Notes under the pieces: generated by a model
Seen by the model: the letters and a program-made list of their open reading frames with translations, nothing else
Databases searched by the model: none
What the model was told of the DNA's origin: nothing
Source: CAZAFM01 sp964484395
GTDB taxonomy: Bacteria > Campylobacterota > Campylobacteria > Campylobacterales > CAZAFM01
Assembly (NCBI GenBank): GCA_964484395.1
Contig: CAZAFM010000027.1
Span: 1 to 24,510, forward strand
Length of the DNA: 24,510 nt
Reading direction: 5' to 3'
Shown here: piece after piece, positions 21,950 through 24,510 of the stretch
How the letters are laid out: every line of letters begins with the position of its first letter
Position numbering within the stretch: position 1 is the first letter of the stretch
Made by a program: the position numbers and the translations under genes

Positions 21950-23086
21950 CTCCTTGGGTAGCTCTATAACAAACCTAGCACCACCCTCTTTATCTACTGC
22001 ATATATTCTTCCTTTATGATGCTCTTGTATTATTGTTTTTGAAAGAGATAGTCCAAGTCCTGTACCTTTATCACCCTTTGTACTCTCGTATTTATCAAAA
22101 AGTCTCTCTTTTATCTCATCACTTATACCCCCACCATTATCTTCTATATATATTTGAGTATGGCTACTACTATCCTCTCCCCCTATTATTATCTGCCCTT
22201 GTTCTTTTTTAAGATTTAGATGTTCAGTAATAGCATCTCTAGCATTGTTTAAAAGATTTAAGACAACCTGCTTATACTCATTTGGGTACCCATAAGCCAT
22301 AAGCTCTTTTTCTATTTTTATATCTACTTCTATATTGTGGTGTTTTAGTTGTGGTTGTAACATACTGACAATCTTTTTAGTCTCACTACTGAGCCTAAAA
22401 GATGTCTTTTGCTTGTTGGGTTTAAAAAACTCTCTAAAGTCATTGATGGTTTGCGAAAGAAACATCACCTGATTTATTATAGCATCAGTATCTCTTTTTA
22501 GACTCTCCTCATCCAAAGTACCATCCATATAGTCATCATAAATAAAATCACTAACCATTGATATAACATTTAGAGGTTGTTGCCATTGATGAGTGATAGC
22601 TCCTAGCATATCACCCATTGCTGCCATCTTGGAGTTTTGGATAAGCTCTCGTTCATGCTCAACTCTTTTTTCTGTCTCCTCTTTTACTCTCTCCTCAAGC
22701 CTATCTTGATACTCTTTTAGCTCAAGGTGAGTCTTTACGCGTGCTTTTAGCTCTTCTGAGTTATAAGGCTTTGTGATATAATCCACTCCTCCGCTTCTGA
22801 AGCCCTCTACAACACTCTCATATTCGCTCTTAGCAGTGACAAAAATCACAGGAATGTTTGATAGTTCACTATCTTCTTTTATTATTCTTGTTGTTTCAAA
22901 ACCATCCATTACAGGCATCATAACATCCATAAGAATCAAGGATATCTTGTTTTCTTTTAGTTTCTCAAGTGCCTCTTTTCCACTTTTTGCAAAAACAGAG
23001 GGGATTTGTGCATCTTTTAGCGTAGATGCAGCTACTTGTATGTTTTTGACATTATCATCTACTATTAGTACATTATTTTTATACAT
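21941..23086 (-). CDS. Response regulator-histidine kinase fusion (REC-HisKA-HATPase)
   Basis: A 381-residue soluble protein. N-terminal receiver (1-120) with VDD at 9-11, phosphorylatable D54 in LMDVMMPVMDG and K106 in YITKPY. A coiled coil (125-150) leads to the H-box AMGDMLGAITHQWQQPLN (H166) and ATPase domain with N-box LNLLNNARDAI, G1 EDNGGGIS, and G2 GTGLGLSLSKTI. The order (receiver before kinase) suits a relay that takes phosphate from another kinase or senses through the receiver state. The ATG follows the stop of the upstream GGDEF-EAL gene directly (TAGATG), with GGAG in the preceding codons, so the two are co-transcribed. Both share the same receiver style ending GGVDYITKP / GGVDYVTKP. 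Confidence 0.92.
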   Translation of the reverse strand: MYKNNVLIVDDNVKNIQVAASTLKDAQIPSVFAKSGKEALEKLKENKISLILMDVMMPVMDGFETTRIIKEDSELSNIPVIFVTAKSEYESVVEGFRSGGVDYITKPYNSEELKARVKTHLELKEYQDRLEERVKEETEKRVEHERELIQNSKMAAMGDMLGAITHQWQQPLNVISMVSDFIYDDYMDGTLDEESLKRDTDAIINQVMFLSQTINDFREFFKPNKQKTSFRLSSETKKIVSMLQPQLKHHNIEVDIKIEKELMAYGYPNEYKQVVLNLLNNARDAITEHLNLKKEQGQIIIGGEDSSSHTQIYIEDNGGGISDEIKERLFDKYESTKGDKGTGLGLSLSKTIIQEHHKGRIYAVDKEGGARFVIELPKESK

Positions 23087-24510
23087 CTAATCTCCATTTT
23101 TTATAGGTTGCTCAAGGGGTTTATAGAAATAAAAACCTTGAGAATATTCAATACCAAACTCAACTACTTTATTAAGTACCTCTCTACTATGAACAAATTC
23201 AGCTACACACTCACACTTCAAGGCTTTTGCCATACTAGTTATTGTCTCAACTACTACTTGACTTCTCTTACAAGTATTTAGATGCTTGATGAACTGCCCA
23301 TCTATCTTAATCTGATCTACCTCAAGGTCCATAATGCGGCTGAAGCTTGCCTGCTCTGAACCAAAATCATCAAGTGCTAGAATAAATCCCGCATCTTTTA
23401 GGGACTTTAGCTGATCTATCACATCATTTGAGCCATATACACTAATATCTTCTAATATCTCAAGTGTGACTTGAGAAGGTGATACACTATATATCTTACC
23501 TAGGTTTTCAAGTAGCTCAAGAAGGTGACCTCTTTTTAAATCAGCCTCTGTAATATTCACGCTAAAGCTATAGCCCTTAACACCAACATCCTTATAAGCA
23601 GAAGTCAAAATCTTAACTGTAATCTCAGGAATAAGCCCCATATCAATAGCAGAAGGTATAAACTCACCAGGTGAGACTATTCTTCCTTCATCCTTTAGTC
23701 TTGCTAGGCACTCATACTTTACAATACTACCATTTCTACTATCAACTATTGGTTGATAGAATGGAATTATCATCTCTTGCTCTAGTGAGTCTTGGATTTT
23801 GCTCATCCAGTAGAAGTTGTTCTCTTGCTTCTGGAGCATATCTAGTGCTCTTGGATTAAACTCTTCTATTCCACTATTTGCGTTTTGAGCTTCCATCTGT
23901 GCTAGCTTCAAATGTTGTAAGAGCTCTCTTCTATTACTTCGACTATATGATATCCAGACATTAAATGAGTGGCTCATTCTCTCAGTAATATGGAATTTAC
24001 TACTTCTTATACACTCTCTTATTCCCTCAATTGCTTCAAGTACCTCCTGCTTATTTTTATCACTACATATTATTATAAACTCATCAGCACTAAATCTATA
24101 GAGTACAGTGTCAAAATTCCTCTTAGCTACATACTCCCTAAGTGTTCTTGCAAGCTCCAAAACTGCTCGATTTCCTACATCAAAACCGTATGTTTGGATA
24201 AGGTCACCCCAGTCTTTATACTTTATCATCACACCCCAGACTCTCTCATCTCTATCTAGGTCATGTGTAAGCTTAGCTGCATTATATATACCACTCTCCC
24301 TATCAGTAATGAAGCTCTTCTCAAGAGCCTCACTCTTCATTTTTATGGCTTTTTGAAGGTTTTTGTTAAACTCACTAAGTCTTAGTTGTGTAAAGACTCT
24401 TGATTGTAGCTCTGCAGATCTAAAAGGCTTTGTTACATAATCCACCCCACCTACTTCAAAGGCTTTTTTAATACTATCTTCACTATCACTTGCTGTAAGG
24501 AAGATAATAG
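23087..24510 (-). CDS. REC-GGDEF-EAL protein, 5' end beyond the window
   Basis: The frame is open to the right edge. The visible start is the end of a receiver domain (IIFLTASDSEDS, then FEVGGVDYVTKPFRS). A GGDEF domain follows, whose signature is RFSADEFIIIC: the two glycines are replaced by S-A, so diguanylate cyclase activity is doubtful. The EAL domain has PFYQPIV, YECLAR (ECL in place of EAL), SVNITEADL, LEILEDIS, ALDDFGSEQ, IKIDGQFI and YSQGFYF. Most metal and catalytic residues of c-di-GMP phosphodiesterases are present, so it is probably an active hydrolase controlled by the receiver and the degenerate GGDEF. It precedes and abuts the REC-kinase gene. Confidence 0.9.
   Translation of the reverse strand, partial: IIFLTASDSEDSIKKAFEVGGVDYVTKPFRSAELQSRVFTQLRLSEFNKNLQKAIKMKSEALEKSFITDRESGIYNAAKLTHDLDRDERVWGVMIKYKDWGDLIQTYGFDVGNRAVLELARTLREYVAKRNFDTVLYRFSADEFIIICSDKNKQEVLEAIEGIRECIRSSKFHITERMSHSFNVWISYSRSNRRELLQHLKLAQMEAQNANSGIEEFNPRALDMLQKQENNFYWMSKIQDSLEQEMIIPFYQPIVDSRNGSIVKYECLARLKDEGRIVSPGEFIPSAIDMGLIPEITVKILTSAYKDVGVKGYSFSVNITEADLKRGHLLELLENLGKIYSVSPSQVTLEILEDISVYGSNDVIDQLKSLKDAGFILALDDFGSEQASFSRIMDLEVDQIKIDGQFIKHLNTCKRSQVVVETITSMAKALKCECVAEFVHSREVLNKVVEFGIEYSQGFYFYKPLEQPIKNGD

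Overview
The window looks like part of a chromosome from a free-living member of the Campylobacterota (Sulfurimonas/Sulfurovum/Arcobacter-like; the exact genus cannot be fixed from sequence alone). The evidence is AT-rich DNA with heavy AGA/CTA codon use, a PEB4/Cbf2-type PpiC isomerase next to cheV, several histidine kinases with the H-box variant 'HQWRQPL', and promoters with TATAAT-like -10 boxes but no clear -35.

Positions 1-5130 form a nitrosative-stress and low-oxygen neighbourhood mixed with decaying accessory genes. It holds the 5' end of an hcp (hybrid cluster protein) gene broken by an internal deletion, a CRP/FNR-family regulator, and a three-gene hemerythrin / DUF2249 / multi-pass membrane protein operon. 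Two FNR/NNR-type palindromes (483-500 and 5114-5127) sit upstream of hcp and of the hemerythrin operon. The regulator between them carries the E-xx-SR recognition helix expected to read TTGAT half-sites. Inserted among these are an MNT/HEPN pair whose toxin is frameshifted, a UPF0175/DUF3368 toxin-antitoxin pair, and a C-terminal remnant of an anaerobic ribonucleotide-reductase activase.

Positions 5160-6923 are cheV and a periplasmic PpiC isomerase on the minus strand.

Positions 7082-17930 are the most unusual part: eight genes on the plus strand with overlaps or gaps of 0-19 nt. In order they encode a lipoprotein, a histidine kinase, a 49-residue membrane peptide, a 980-residue ZorA-like MotA/ExbB-type protein, a ZorB-like OmpA-domain protein, a zinc-ribbon/degenerate HNH protein, a CheB-CheR-coil-PAS-PAS fusion, and a second histidine kinase. 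The three central genes look like a Zorya-type (closest to type II, ZorA-ZorB-HNH) anti-phage motor. Here that core is embedded in a single signalling operon, an arrangement I do not recognise from described Zorya loci.

Positions 17936-20134 hold a compact type II restriction-modification module (endonuclease, then C5-cytosine methyltransferase). It is flanked by a perfect 92-bp direct repeat that is the 3' end of the adjacent cation-efflux (CDF) gene, indicating integration with duplication of the gene end. The rest (20024-24510) is the CDF transporter, a YeiH-family membrane protein, a response regulator-histidine kinase fusion, and a REC-GGDEF-EAL protein that runs off the right edge.
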